Of a stretch of DNA of 12,789 nucleotides, positions 6,037-12,595 are shown in pieces. A program made the translations under genes and the position numbers. Numbering within the stretch: position 1 is the first letter of the stretch; every line of letters starts with the position of its first letter. The notes beneath the pieces were generated by a model. The model ran no database searches, was not told the origin of the DNA, and saw only the letters and a program-made list of their open reading frames with translations. Origin of the DNA: Eubacterium sp. CAG:841 (GTDB taxonomy: Bacteria > Bacillota > Clostridia > Oscillospirales > CAG-272); the NCBI GenBank assembly GCA_000437375.1, contig FR898215.1:1-12789 (forward strand). Direction: 5' to 3'.

Positions 6037-8217
6037 ATGAAGTCAACTGGAAAAATCAAATCTCCCGTAACAAAGGGCGTGGCAAAAGTGCCCGTTGTAA
6101 TGCAGATGGAAGCGCTTGAATGCGGCGCCGCAAGCCTTACAATGATCCTTGCCTATTACGAAAAATGGATCCCACTCGAACAGGTACGTCTTGATTGCGG
6201 TGTTTCACGCGACGGTTCAAACGCAAGAAATCTTCTTCGTGCCGCAAGAAGCTACGGCCTTTCGGCGAAGGGCTATCGCTATGAGCCGGAAACTCTGAAA
6301 AAAGAGGGCAAATTCCCATGCATCATACATTGGAATTTCAATCACTTCGTAGTTCTTGACGGCTTCAAGGGCAACAAAGCAGTATTAAACGATCCCGCAA
6401 AAGGTACATATACTGTTCCGATGAGTGTTTTTGACGACTCGTTTACAGGCGTCTGCCTGTTTTTTGAGCCGGACGAAAGCTTTTTACCGGAAGGCAAGCC
6501 GCAGTCAATGCTGAAATATGCGAAAAAAAGGCTTGTCGGTGCAAGCACCGCGATCGTATTCGTAATTCTGACCTCCGTTATCTCATCTCTTCTCGGCATG
6601 ATCACTCCGGCATTTTCGCGGATTTTCCTTGACAGGCTGTTGACAAAAGAAAATCCGGAATGGCTTACGCCGTTTATTATAGCCCTCGCGGGGATAAGCA
6701 TAATACAGCTTATCGTCGCATGGATACAGGCAGTCTATTCTCTCCGTATAAACGGAAAGCTGGCTATGGTGGGAAACACAACTTTTATGTGGAAGGTCCT
6801 GCGTATGCCTATGGAATTTTTCTCTCAGCGCATGGCCGGCGATGTTCAGAGCAGACAGGCGTCCAACGCTATGATAGCGGAACGGCTTGTCGATACTTTT
6901 GCGCCGCTCGCACTAAATGCAGTTATGATGGTGTTTTATCTTGTGGTCATGCTCCGGTACAGCGTGATTCTTACGCTGATAGGGCTTTTTTCGGTGCTTG
7001 CAAATCTTGCCCTTTCGGGCATTATTTCAAAAAAACGTATAAATATCACCCGCGCGCAAATGCGCGACTCAGGTAAGCTCGCAGGAACTACTGTTGCCGG
7101 CATAGAAATGATTGAAACAATAAAAGCAAGCGGGGCGGAAAACGGCTTTTTTGAAAAATGGGCAGGTTATCAGGCAAGTGTAAATACAAATCAGGTTCGT
7201 TTTCAACGCACAAATCAGCTTCTCGGACTGTTGCCGGCTCTTATAAGCTCGCTTTGCGGAACGGCAGTGCTTATGACAGGTGTTTTTCTCGCTATGGAAG
7301 GCACGTTTACCGTCGGTATGATAATGGCTTTTCAGGGATTTCTTTCATCGTTCGTCTCTCCTGCGATGTCGCTTATTTCGGCAGGTCAGTCACTTCAGGA
7401 AATGCGTGCGGACATGGAACGGATCGAGGACGTTATGAAGTATCCCTCCGACGTGACTTTTGAAGAACACGATGACGAAAACGTCGAATACGACAAGCTT
7501 TCCGGAAATATTGAAATTAAAAACATAACTTTCGGGTACTCCCGCCTTTCGGAACCTTTGATAAAAGATTTCAGCCTGACATTGACTCCCGGCAGCCGCG
7601 TTGCTTTTGTCGGTCCGTCCGGATGCGGAAAATCCACGATCTCAAAACTCATATCCGGACTTTATAAGCCTTGGAGCGGCGAAATACTTTTTGACGGAAA
7701 GCCTGTATCGAAGATAGATCGCAGCGTGTTTACGGGTTCCCTTGCCGTAGTTGACCAGGATATTATTCTGTTTGAAGACACTATCGCAAACAATATAAAA
7801 ATGTGGGATAACTCCATTGAAGATTTTGAAATGATAATGGCTGCCCGCGACGCACAGCTCCACGAGGATATTATGCAGCGCGAAGGCGGCTATCAGTACA
7901 GATTGACCGAAGGCGGAAAAGATTTTTCCGGCGGTCAGAGACAGCGTATGGAGATAGCGCGCGTGCTTGCGCAGGATCCCACCATCATAATTCTTGACGA
8001 GGCGACAAGCGCGCTTGACGCAAAAACCGAGTACGACGTGGTAAAATCCATAAAAGACAGGGGTATAACCTGCATTGTGGTAGCACACAGACTTTCAACA
8101 ATACGCGACTGCGATGAGATCATTGTAATGGATCAGGGAAAAGTTATCGAGCGCGGAACGCACAACGAGCTGATGAAAAACGGCGGAGCATATACGCAGC
8201 TCGTATCAAACGAGTAA
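6037..8217 (+). CDS. C39 peptidase-containing ABC transporter (NHLM/Nif11 leader peptide exporter 1)
   Basis: A 726-residue fusion. Residues about 15-145 are a papain-like C39 peptidase with catalytic Cys29 (MEALECGAASL), His103 (NHFVVLDGF) and Asp119 (NDPAKG), so it should cleave leaders after the double glycine. A six-helix ABC membrane domain spans about 165-450. The nucleotide-binding domain has Walker A GPSGCGKST (526-534), Q-loop Q574, signature FSGGQRQR (630-637), Walker B IIILDEATSALD (650-661) and H-loop H684, all intact. It corresponds to the NHLM-family peptidase/ATP-binding transporter component. The substrates are most likely the five GG-leader peptides encoded at 11276-12789. 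GAGGTG overlapping the previous stop supports the start, and translation is probably coupled to the adaptor. Confidence 0.95.
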   Translation: MKSTGKIKSPVTKGVAKVPVVMQMEALECGAASLTMILAYYEKWIPLEQVRLDCGVSRDGSNARNLLRAARSYGLSAKGYRYEPETLKKEGKFPCIIHWNFNHFVVLDGFKGNKAVLNDPAKGTYTVPMSVFDDSFTGVCLFFEPDESFLPEGKPQSMLKYAKKRLVGASTAIVFVILTSVISSLLGMITPAFSRIFLDRLLTKENPEWLTPFIIALAGISIIQLIVAWIQAVYSLRINGKLAMVGNTTFMWKVLRMPMEFFSQRMAGDVQSRQASNAMIAERLVDTFAPLALNAVMMVFYLVVMLRYSVILTLIGLFSVLANLALSGIISKKRINITRAQMRDSGKLAGTTVAGIEMIETIKASGAENGFFEKWAGYQASVNTNQVRFQRTNQLLGLLPALISSLCGTAVLMTGVFLAMEGTFTVGMIMAFQGFLSSFVSPAMSLISAGQSLQEMRADMERIEDVMKYPSDVTFEEHDDENVEYDKLSGNIEIKNITFGYSRLSEPLIKDFSLTLTPGSRVAFVGPSGCGKSTISKLISGLYKPWSGEILFDGKPVSKIDRSVFTGSLAVVDQDIILFEDTIANNIKMWDNSIEDFEMIMAARDAQLHEDIMQREGGYQYRLTEGGKDFSGGQRQRMEIARVLAQDPTIIILDEATSALDAKTEYDVVKSIKDRGITCIVVAHRLSTIRDCDEIIVMDQGKVIERGTHNELMKNGGAYTQLVSNE

Positions 8218-8232
8218 GGAGGGCGGATGCAT

Positions 8233-10431
8233 ATGGGTTGGTTTGACGAACAAATAAGAGATCGTAAACAGAACGACGACGAAGCGTTTGCCGAAGCGTT
8301 TGCAAATATGGCATCTGCCATAACAGGCAGAAAGATCGAAGCGTCCTTAAACAATGACCGCGCCGTCACAAAGGACGCCATAGACGAAATTCTACGTTAT
8401 TACCATGTCAAAAGCCGTGAAGTGCCCGACGGAATCAGCGACGTAAACGAACAGCTTGAATATCTTATGCGCCCTTTCGGCATTATGCGCCGCACGGTGA
8501 AACTGGAGGATGGTTGGTATAGCGACGCCATCGGCGCAATGCTCGGCGTGCTGCGTGAAAGCGGAAGAGTTGTGGCGCTTATTCCAACCGGACTTTCCGG
8601 TTACAGTTATTTTGATTATGATACAGGCAAACGGAAAAAAATAAATCATAAAAATCAGCATTTGTTTGAAGCGGAAGCGATCGCGTTTTATAAGCCTTTT
8701 CCTCTGAAGAAAATCAGTCTGCCTTCGCTTGCCGCATATATCGTGCGGACACTTTCCGCCTCCGATTTTGTGATGATCGCCTTGGCAACGCTTGCCTTAT
8801 CGCTTATCGGCATGATCTCCCCGATGATAAGCAAGCTCCTGTTCGATCGGGTACTTCCGTCGGGAAGCAGCCGCCTGCTTATTGCAATTACATTCTTTTC
8901 CGTATGCGTTTCTGTAAGCACGCTTCTCATTTCAGCCGTAAAAAATATGATCACTGCTCGGATCGAGACAAAGCTCAATATATCGGTTGACGCGGCAACC
9001 ATGATGCGCATAATGTCGCTCCCTGCCGATTTTTTCAAACAATACAGCGCGGGTGAGCTTGCAAACCGTGCGGCTCAGGTCGGTGTGCTTTGCAAAATGC
9101 TTGCGTCAACCGTTCTCTCCACGGGACTTACTTCAATTTTCTCGCTTATATACATATCGCAGATATTTGTCTACGCTCCGGAACTTGTCGTTCCTGCGCT
9201 TATGATTATTCTTGTAACCGTTGTATTTTCGGTTGTAACGTCCCTTGTTCAGATGAAATTAAGCATACATCAGATGGAAATCTCAGGCAAAGAAGGCGGT
9301 ATGACATATGCTCTTATCACGGGAATACAGAAAATTAAACTTGCCGGTGCAGAAAAGCGCGCCTTTGCAAGATGGGGCAATCTTTATGCCGAAAACGCAA
9401 AGCTTACGTACGGTCCGTCGACGTTTATTAAGCTTAACTCCGTAATAAGCCTTGCCATAAGCCTTGTAGGAACGATAGTAATGTACAGCATGGCGGTAAA
9501 ATCGGGCATTTCCGTAGCTGATTATTACGCTTTCAATACGGCGTACGGAATGGTGTCCGGTGCATTCATGGCACTTGCCGGAATCGCGCTCACCGTTTCG
9601 CAGATAAAGCCCATACTCAATATGGTGAAACCGTTTTTTGACGCCGTTCCCGAAGTTTCCGACGGAAAGCAGGTGATCACAAGGCTGTCCGGCGGAATTG
9701 AGCTTAACAACGTTTCTTTCAGATACAGTGAAAATATGCCCCTTGTTGTAGACGATATGTCGCTTAAAATACGTCCGGGACAATACGTTGCCATCGTAGG
9801 AAAAACGGGCTGCGGAAAGTCAACGCTTATGCGTTTGCTGCTCGGCTTTGAGCATCCTCAAAAAGGTGCGATATATTATGACGGAAGAGACCTTGAACGG
9901 ATTGATCTGCGCTCTCTGAGACGTAGGATCGGCGTCGTTATGCAGAACGGAAAGCTGTTTCAGGGCGATATATATTCAAATATAGTCATTTCCGCGCCGT
10001 GGCTGTCCCAGGACGAAGCCTGGGAAGCGGCTGAGCTTGCGGGAATAGCCGATGATATAAGAAAAATGCCTATGGGGATGAACACAATAATCTCCGAAGG
10101 TTCGGGAGGCATATCCGGCGGGCAGCGTCAAAGACTGATGATAGCCCGCGCTATCGCGCCCAAGCCCAAGATACTGATGTTTGACGAGGCGACAAGCGCA
10201 CTTGACAATATCACCCAGAAAAAGATATCCGAATCTCTCGGCTCGCTGAAATGCACAAGAATCGTGATCGCACACAGACTTTCAACAATAAAGCAGTGCG
10301 ACAGAATCATCGTCCTTGATCGCGGAAAAATCATCGAGGACGGCAAATATGATGAGCTTATCGAAAAGAACGGTTTCTTTGCGGAGCTTGTCGCGCGGCA
10401 GAGACTTGACAGCATTCCCAACGCAGATTAA
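8233..10431 (+). CDS. Second ABC transporter of the NHLM-type exporter (no active peptidase)
   Basis: The ATG at 8233 is preferred to the one at 8227, because AAGGAGGG at 8216-8223 is only three bases from the first but nine from the second. The product has 732 residues. About 160 N-terminal residues form a soluble domain with no ECG-type catalytic cysteine, so it is not a working C39 peptidase. A six-helix membrane domain follows (about 175-460). The nucleotide-binding domain has Walker A GKTGCGKS (about 523-530), signature ISGGQRQR (about 627-634), Walker B with DEATSALD and an H-loop in IAHRLSTI, all intact. This matches the second ATP-binding transporter usually paired with the C39-ABC in NHLM export clusters. 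The two may form a heterodimer or two homodimers; the family data I know do not settle this. The upstream gene ends at 8217, so the ribosome site sits on its stop codon. Confidence 0.92.
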   Translation: MGWFDEQIRDRKQNDDEAFAEAFANMASAITGRKIEASLNNDRAVTKDAIDEILRYYHVKSREVPDGISDVNEQLEYLMRPFGIMRRTVKLEDGWYSDAIGAMLGVLRESGRVVALIPTGLSGYSYFDYDTGKRKKINHKNQHLFEAEAIAFYKPFPLKKISLPSLAAYIVRTLSASDFVMIALATLALSLIGMISPMISKLLFDRVLPSGSSRLLIAITFFSVCVSVSTLLISAVKNMITARIETKLNISVDAATMMRIMSLPADFFKQYSAGELANRAAQVGVLCKMLASTVLSTGLTSIFSLIYISQIFVYAPELVVPALMIILVTVVFSVVTSLVQMKLSIHQMEISGKEGGMTYALITGIQKIKLAGAEKRAFARWGNLYAENAKLTYGPSTFIKLNSVISLAISLVGTIVMYSMAVKSGISVADYYAFNTAYGMVSGAFMALAGIALTVSQIKPILNMVKPFFDAVPEVSDGKQVITRLSGGIELNNVSFRYSENMPLVVDDMSLKIRPGQYVAIVGKTGCGKSTLMRLLLGFEHPQKGAIYYDGRDLERIDLRSLRRRIGVVMQNGKLFQGDIYSNIVISAPWLSQDEAWEAAELAGIADDIRKMPMGMNTIISEGSGGISGGQRQRLMIARAIAPKPKILMFDEATSALDNITQKKISESLGSLKCTRIVIAHRLSTIKQCDRIIVLDRGKIIEDGKYDELIEKNGFFAELVARQRLDSIPNAD

Positions 10432-10449
10432 AGGCACTAAAAATCTGAT

Positions 10450-10471
10450 ATAAAAATTTTTTAATTTTTAT
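10450..10471 (+). other. AT-rich hairpin in the gap after the transporter genes
   Basis: ATAAAAATT and AATTTTTAT form a perfect 9-bp stem around TTTT in the 91-base gap between the transporter and the 78-residue gene. With no GC pairs it is a weak terminator at best. The gap also holds T-rich tracts but no convincing -35/-10 pair, so it is unclear whether the downstream genes have their own promoter. An ECF-type promoter could be present and unrecognised. Confidence 0.3.
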
Positions 10472-10522
10472 TAGCCATTTTTTCTTTTTGATCGTATAAA
10501 CCAAACAGAAGGAGGAAGCAAA

Positions 10523-10759
10523 GTGATAAACAACAAATCACGGCAACCAAATACGTTGCCAAAAATAAGCGAAAAAACGCTTTCGGCACTCTTTGATTAT
10601 CAGCTGTTTGAAAACGATCCTTCGCTCCGAAAACTTATCGATGAAGTTGAAAACGAATACGGTACCGAAATTCCCGACGATGACCTTTCGTTTGTAAGCG
10701 CGGCGGGCGAAACAGTAGCTGCCGAAAAGCACAAAGACAAAAGGGACGGTACAATATGA
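10523..10759 (+). CDS. Small protein of unknown function coupled to the sigma factor, with leader-like motif
   Basis: A 78-residue acidic, soluble protein that I do not recognise. It starts with GTG, supported by GGAGGA (10511-10516) six bases upstream. Residues 15-45 look helical (KISEKTLSALFDYQLFENDP, then LRKLIDEVENEYG). Residues 50-62 read IPDDDLSFVSAAG, which lines up with the end of the Nif11-type leaders downstream (LADDELDNVAGGG), but AAG replaces the cleavable GG. The tail is short and charged (KHKDKRDG) with no cysteine, so it does not look like a useful peptide product. The stop overlaps the start of the sigma gene by four bases (ATGA), so the two are translated together. Possible roles are a sigma-binding regulator, a leader mimic or a vestigial precursor; none is proven. 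Confidence 0.8.
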   Translation: MINNKSRQPNTLPKISEKTLSALFDYQLFENDPSLRKLIDEVENEYGTEIPDDDLSFVSAAGETVAAEKHKDKRDGTI

Positions 10760-11241
10760 GTGCGACAACAGAGAAGGAAGTGCTGTATACGGAATACCGC
10801 GAAAAGGTAAGCCGTTATGTTTTCTGCAAGCTTCGGAACAAAAATGACGCAGAAGATCTTGTAAGCGAAATCTTCCTGAAAGTGTATGAAAATCTCGATA
10901 AGTTTGACGCAAACTTAGCTTCCGTTTCAACATGGATCTACACAATCACGCAGAACACCGTAACGGATTATTTCAGATCAAACCGTACATATTCGGAATT
11001 GCCGGAGGAGCTGTCCGACGGAGGCGGTGCCGATTGCGTTGTTCTGCAAAAAGAATCTCTTGCGGCGCTCGGAAAAGCGCTCGGCAAGCTTGACGAACGC
11101 TGTCGCGCACTTGTGATCTTAAAGTATTACAAGAAAATGTCTCTGAAAGATATAGCGTCAAGAATGGGCATATCGTATGCATATGTAAAAATTCTGCACA
11201 AAAGCGCACTGAACAAACTTAAAAATCATCTGAGCGGTTGA
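10756..11241 (+). CDS. ECF-like sigma-70 family RNA polymerase sigma factor
   Basis: A 161-residue protein with only sigma regions 2 and 4, the ECF layout. Region 2 covers about 8-76, including DAEDLVSEIFLKVYENLDKF and STWIYTITQNTVTDYFR. A short acidic linker follows (about 78-100). Region 4 covers about 103-158, with LDERCRALVILKYYKKMSLKDIA and helix-turn-helix MGISYAYVKILHKSALNKL. It overlaps the 78-residue gene upstream by four bases and lies 34 bases before the first precursor, so it probably drives the precursor and/or export genes. No typical membrane-bound ECF anti-sigma gene is next to it. The RsbW-like protein of the same cluster, or the 78-residue protein, could be its regulator. 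Confidence 0.9.
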   Translation: MSATTEKEVLYTEYREKVSRYVFCKLRNKNDAEDLVSEIFLKVYENLDKFDANLASVSTWIYTITQNTVTDYFRSNRTYSELPEELSDGGGADCVVLQKESLAALGKALGKLDERCRALVILKYYKKMSLKDIASRMGISYAYVKILHKSALNKLKNHLSG

Positions 11242-11247
11242 GCTCAG
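11230..11247 (+). other. Hairpin over the sigma stop codon
   Basis: CTGAGC (11230-11235) and GCTCAG (11242-11247) form a perfect 6-bp stem with the TGA stop codon of the sigma gene in the loop. No U-tract follows, so it is not a typical terminator. It could stabilise or process the mRNA between the sigma gene and the first precursor, whose AGGAGG begins 14 bases later. Confidence 0.4.
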
Positions 11248-11275
11248 GCATAAATTATACAGGAGGACAAACAAC

Positions 11276-11455
11276 ATGAACAAGCAGAAGAAAGAAATCA
11301 AAATCGACAAAGCGGAGCTGAATGAAAACGAGCTTGAAAAAGTAGACGGCGGCATAAGAGTAGTAGTCGGCAACGGAAAGATGGGAACGTGTGAAAAATG
11401 CAGAACATATGCCTATATCGTTGACGGACTTTGCGAAAAATGCAGAAAAAAATAA
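11276..11455 (+). CDS. Double-glycine leader peptide precursor with CxxC/CxxC core (peptide 1)
   Basis: A 59-residue product with a strong ribosome site, AGGAGG (11261-11266), nine bases before the ATG. Residues 1-26 are a short charged leader ending LNENELEKVDGG, a classic double-glycine site for C39 peptidases. The 33-residue core (27-59) contains C39-x2-C42 and C53-x2-C56 separated by ten residues, with a Lys/Arg-rich end. The two CxxC knuckles look like a small zinc ribbon, or could form disulfides after export. The leader has no long Nif11-type helix, unlike peptides 3-5. It lies directly after the sigma gene. Function unknown; a bacteriocin-like or signalling peptide is plausible. An intracellular zinc protein that happens to have GG is less likely, given the context. 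Confidence 0.82.
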   Translation: MNKQKKEIKIDKAELNENELEKVDGGIRVVVGNGKMGTCEKCRTYAYIVDGLCEKCRKK

Positions 11456-11483
11456 TTAACCGGGAAGAATAAAATACACGGCT

Positions 11484-11777
11484 ATGGAAAAAAACAAAAA
11501 ACTTATTAAAAAAGAGGGCGAAGCCTCCGATAAAGAGCTTGAAAAGGTAACCGGCGGCACCGAAATCACGGGCGATGAAAGCATTAAGATAAACAACAAT
11601 AATTTTGATACAAGTATAAAGTTAAACAATTTTGATATGAATATAAATCTCAATAATTTTGACACGAGTATCAAAATAAACAACAATAATGTTGATATGG
11701 GCATAAAACACAGCAACAATTTTAATAATATCCTGCTAAACAACAATTCGGATATAAAAATACTGAAAAACAACTGA
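11484..11777 (+). CDS. Double-glycine leader precursor with asparagine-rich repeat core (peptide 2)
   Basis: A 97-residue product. Leader residues 1-25 end SDKELEKVTGG. The core of 72 residues has no cysteine and is built from imperfect repeats of 9 or 11 residues: SIKINNNNFDT, SIKLNNFDM, NINLNNFDT, SIKINNNNVDM, then GIKHSNNFNN and a shorter tail. Hydrophobic Ile/Leu/Phe alternate with Asn/Asp/Lys, as in beta-solenoids. The Asn-rich pattern also recalls the core of the proteusin polytheonamide, a beta-helical pore former, but no epimerase or N-methyltransferase is seen here. The ribosome site is poor (GGGAAG at 11462-11467, 16 bases away), so expression may be low or coupled to peptide 1, 28 bases upstream. 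AAT/AAC codons make it more AT-rich than its neighbours. Confidence 0.8.
   Translation: MEKNKKLIKKEGEASDKELEKVTGGTEITGDESIKINNNNFDTSIKLNNFDMNINLNNFDTSIKINNNNVDMGIKHSNNFNNILLNNNSDIKILKNN
11589..11697 (+). repeat. In-frame repeats encoding the Asn-rich core
   Basis: Two 22-bp copies (11589-11610 and 11676-11697) differ at a single base and are offset by 87 bases (29 codons), keeping the frame. Weaker copies lie between them. This suggests the core grew by internal duplication. Confidence 0.7.
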
Positions 11778-11797
11778 AAGCACTGTTATCTCAAAGA

Positions 11798-11809
11798 AAA
11801 AATTTATTA
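11798..11809 (+). repeat. AAAAATTTATTA motif, copy 2
   Basis: An exact copy of the 12-mer found before the adaptor gene, here 19 bases before the start of peptide 3 and directly upstream of its AAGGAG. Confidence 0.4.
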
Positions 11810-11828
11810 ATAAGGAGACATTACAAAA

Positions 11829-12245
11829 ATGAACACTGAACTTATCGCCAAGGCGAAACAGGCGAAATCACCAGAAGAACTGATAGCTCTTGCAAAAGAA
11901 AACGGCATAGAACTGACCGAAGAAGCAGCAAGTACATATTTTAATCAGCTCAACCCAAAAATGGGCGAGCTTGCAGATGACGAGCTTGACAATGTTGCCG
12001 GCGGCGGATGCTACTCAAGCGGCGGACGTCTAAAAACTACCTGCGGATATAAATGCAAGCATTATCAAGACGGGCCTTCAACTTATGGTGTAAAAGGCAC
12101 CTGCTGCAGATGCAGATACTGGGGCGTCGATCCTAACGCTATAAGCGCTTCTCTTTGGACGACCATTATAGATCTGATCATAAAAGCTGCTGAGGCGGCT
12201 GAACCTCGTGAGTGCTACCATCCCGCCAACAGTAAAAAGGGCTGA
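11829..12245 (+). CDS. Nif11-like leader precursor with long cysteine-rich core (peptide 3)
   Basis: A 138-residue product, with AAGGAG (11812-11817) eleven bases upstream. Residues 1-60 are a Nif11-like leader: a helical part with KSPEELIALAKENGIELTEE, then the ending ELADDELDNVAGGG. The core (about 61-138) begins with cysteine and has seven Cys (61, 72, 76, 92, 93, 95, 129), glycine/tyrosine-rich loops, then a hydrophobic helix (about 104-124, SLWTTIIDLIIKAAEAAE) and a KKG end. The cysteines could be substrates for thioether-forming enzymes or form disulfides after secretion. At about 78 residues the core is long for a RiPP. It is the first of three tandem genes sharing this leader. C39 cleavage after GG is expected; the third glycine leaves the exact site uncertain. 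No maturase is present in the window. Confidence 0.88.
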   Translation: MNTELIAKAKQAKSPEELIALAKENGIELTEEAASTYFNQLNPKMGELADDELDNVAGGGCYSSGGRLKTTCGYKCKHYQDGPSTYGVKGTCCRCRYWGVDPNAISASLWTTIIDLIIKAAEAAEPRECYHPANSKKG

Positions 12246-12304
12246 TCGGTACAAAAATTTACACATTTAATTAAACAAATAAAAAACATCAAAGGAGCAT
12301 TGCA

Positions 12305-12544
12305 ATGGAAATGAACAATGAACTTATCGCAAAGGCAAAACACGCAAAAAACCCCGAAGAGCTGCTGGCTCTTGCAAAGGAAAACGGCGTTGAACTGACG
12401 GAAGAAAGCGCAAAGGCGTATTTCAATCAGCTCAATCCCAAAACAGGCGAGCTTGCCGACGACGAGCTTGACAACGTTGCAGGCGGCGGATGTCAGAAGA
12501 ACAACGGTCATCTCGATAAATACAAGGATTTCAACAACATTTGA
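12305..12544 (+). CDS. Nif11-like leader precursor with short core (peptide 4)
   Basis: A 79-residue product. AAGGAG at 12292-12297 is seven bases from this ATG; a second in-frame ATG at 12311 is the position homologous to the other leaders' start. The leader (to about residue 62) is nearly the same as in peptide 3: NPEELLALAKENGVELTEE, then ELADDELDNVAGGG. The core is only 17 residues, CQKNNGHLDKYKDFNNI, with a single cysteine at its first position. With one cysteine no internal thioether between cysteines is possible, and Ser/Thr are lacking, so lanthionine formation looks impossible. The cysteine may instead form an intermolecular disulfide or be modified. The core shares only the leading Cys with peptide 3. 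Spacing is 59 bases after peptide 3. Confidence 0.88.
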   Translation: MEMNNELIAKAKHAKNPEELLALAKENGVELTEESAKAYFNQLNPKTGELADDELDNVAGGGCQKNNGHLDKYKDFNNI

Positions 12545-12569
12545 TTTTTTTCCGCACAACAAACATCTG

Positions 12570-12581
12570 AAAAATTTATTA
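12570..12581 (+). repeat. AAAAATTTATTA motif, copy 3
   Basis: A third exact copy of the 12-mer, 14 bases before the start of peptide 5 and just upstream of its ATAGGAG ribosome site. Confidence 0.4.
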
Positions 12582-12595
12582 TGATAGGAGTTTTT

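Noticed and set aside
9283..9783. 166-residue leftward frame inside the second ABC transporter gene
   Set aside because: It is antisense to a well-conserved membrane and ATPase region and shows no recognisable domain or ribosome site.
11589..11760. Tandem AT-rich repeats as a CRISPR array
   Set aside because: The repeats are coding, in frame and of uneven length, without regular unique spacers, and lie inside a gene with a GG leader.
11456..11773. 105-residue leftward frame that looks like a hydrophobic membrane protein
   Set aside because: Asn codons AAT/AAC read backwards give Ile/Val/Leu-type codons, so the apparent membrane character is an artefact of the Asn-rich gene on the other strand.
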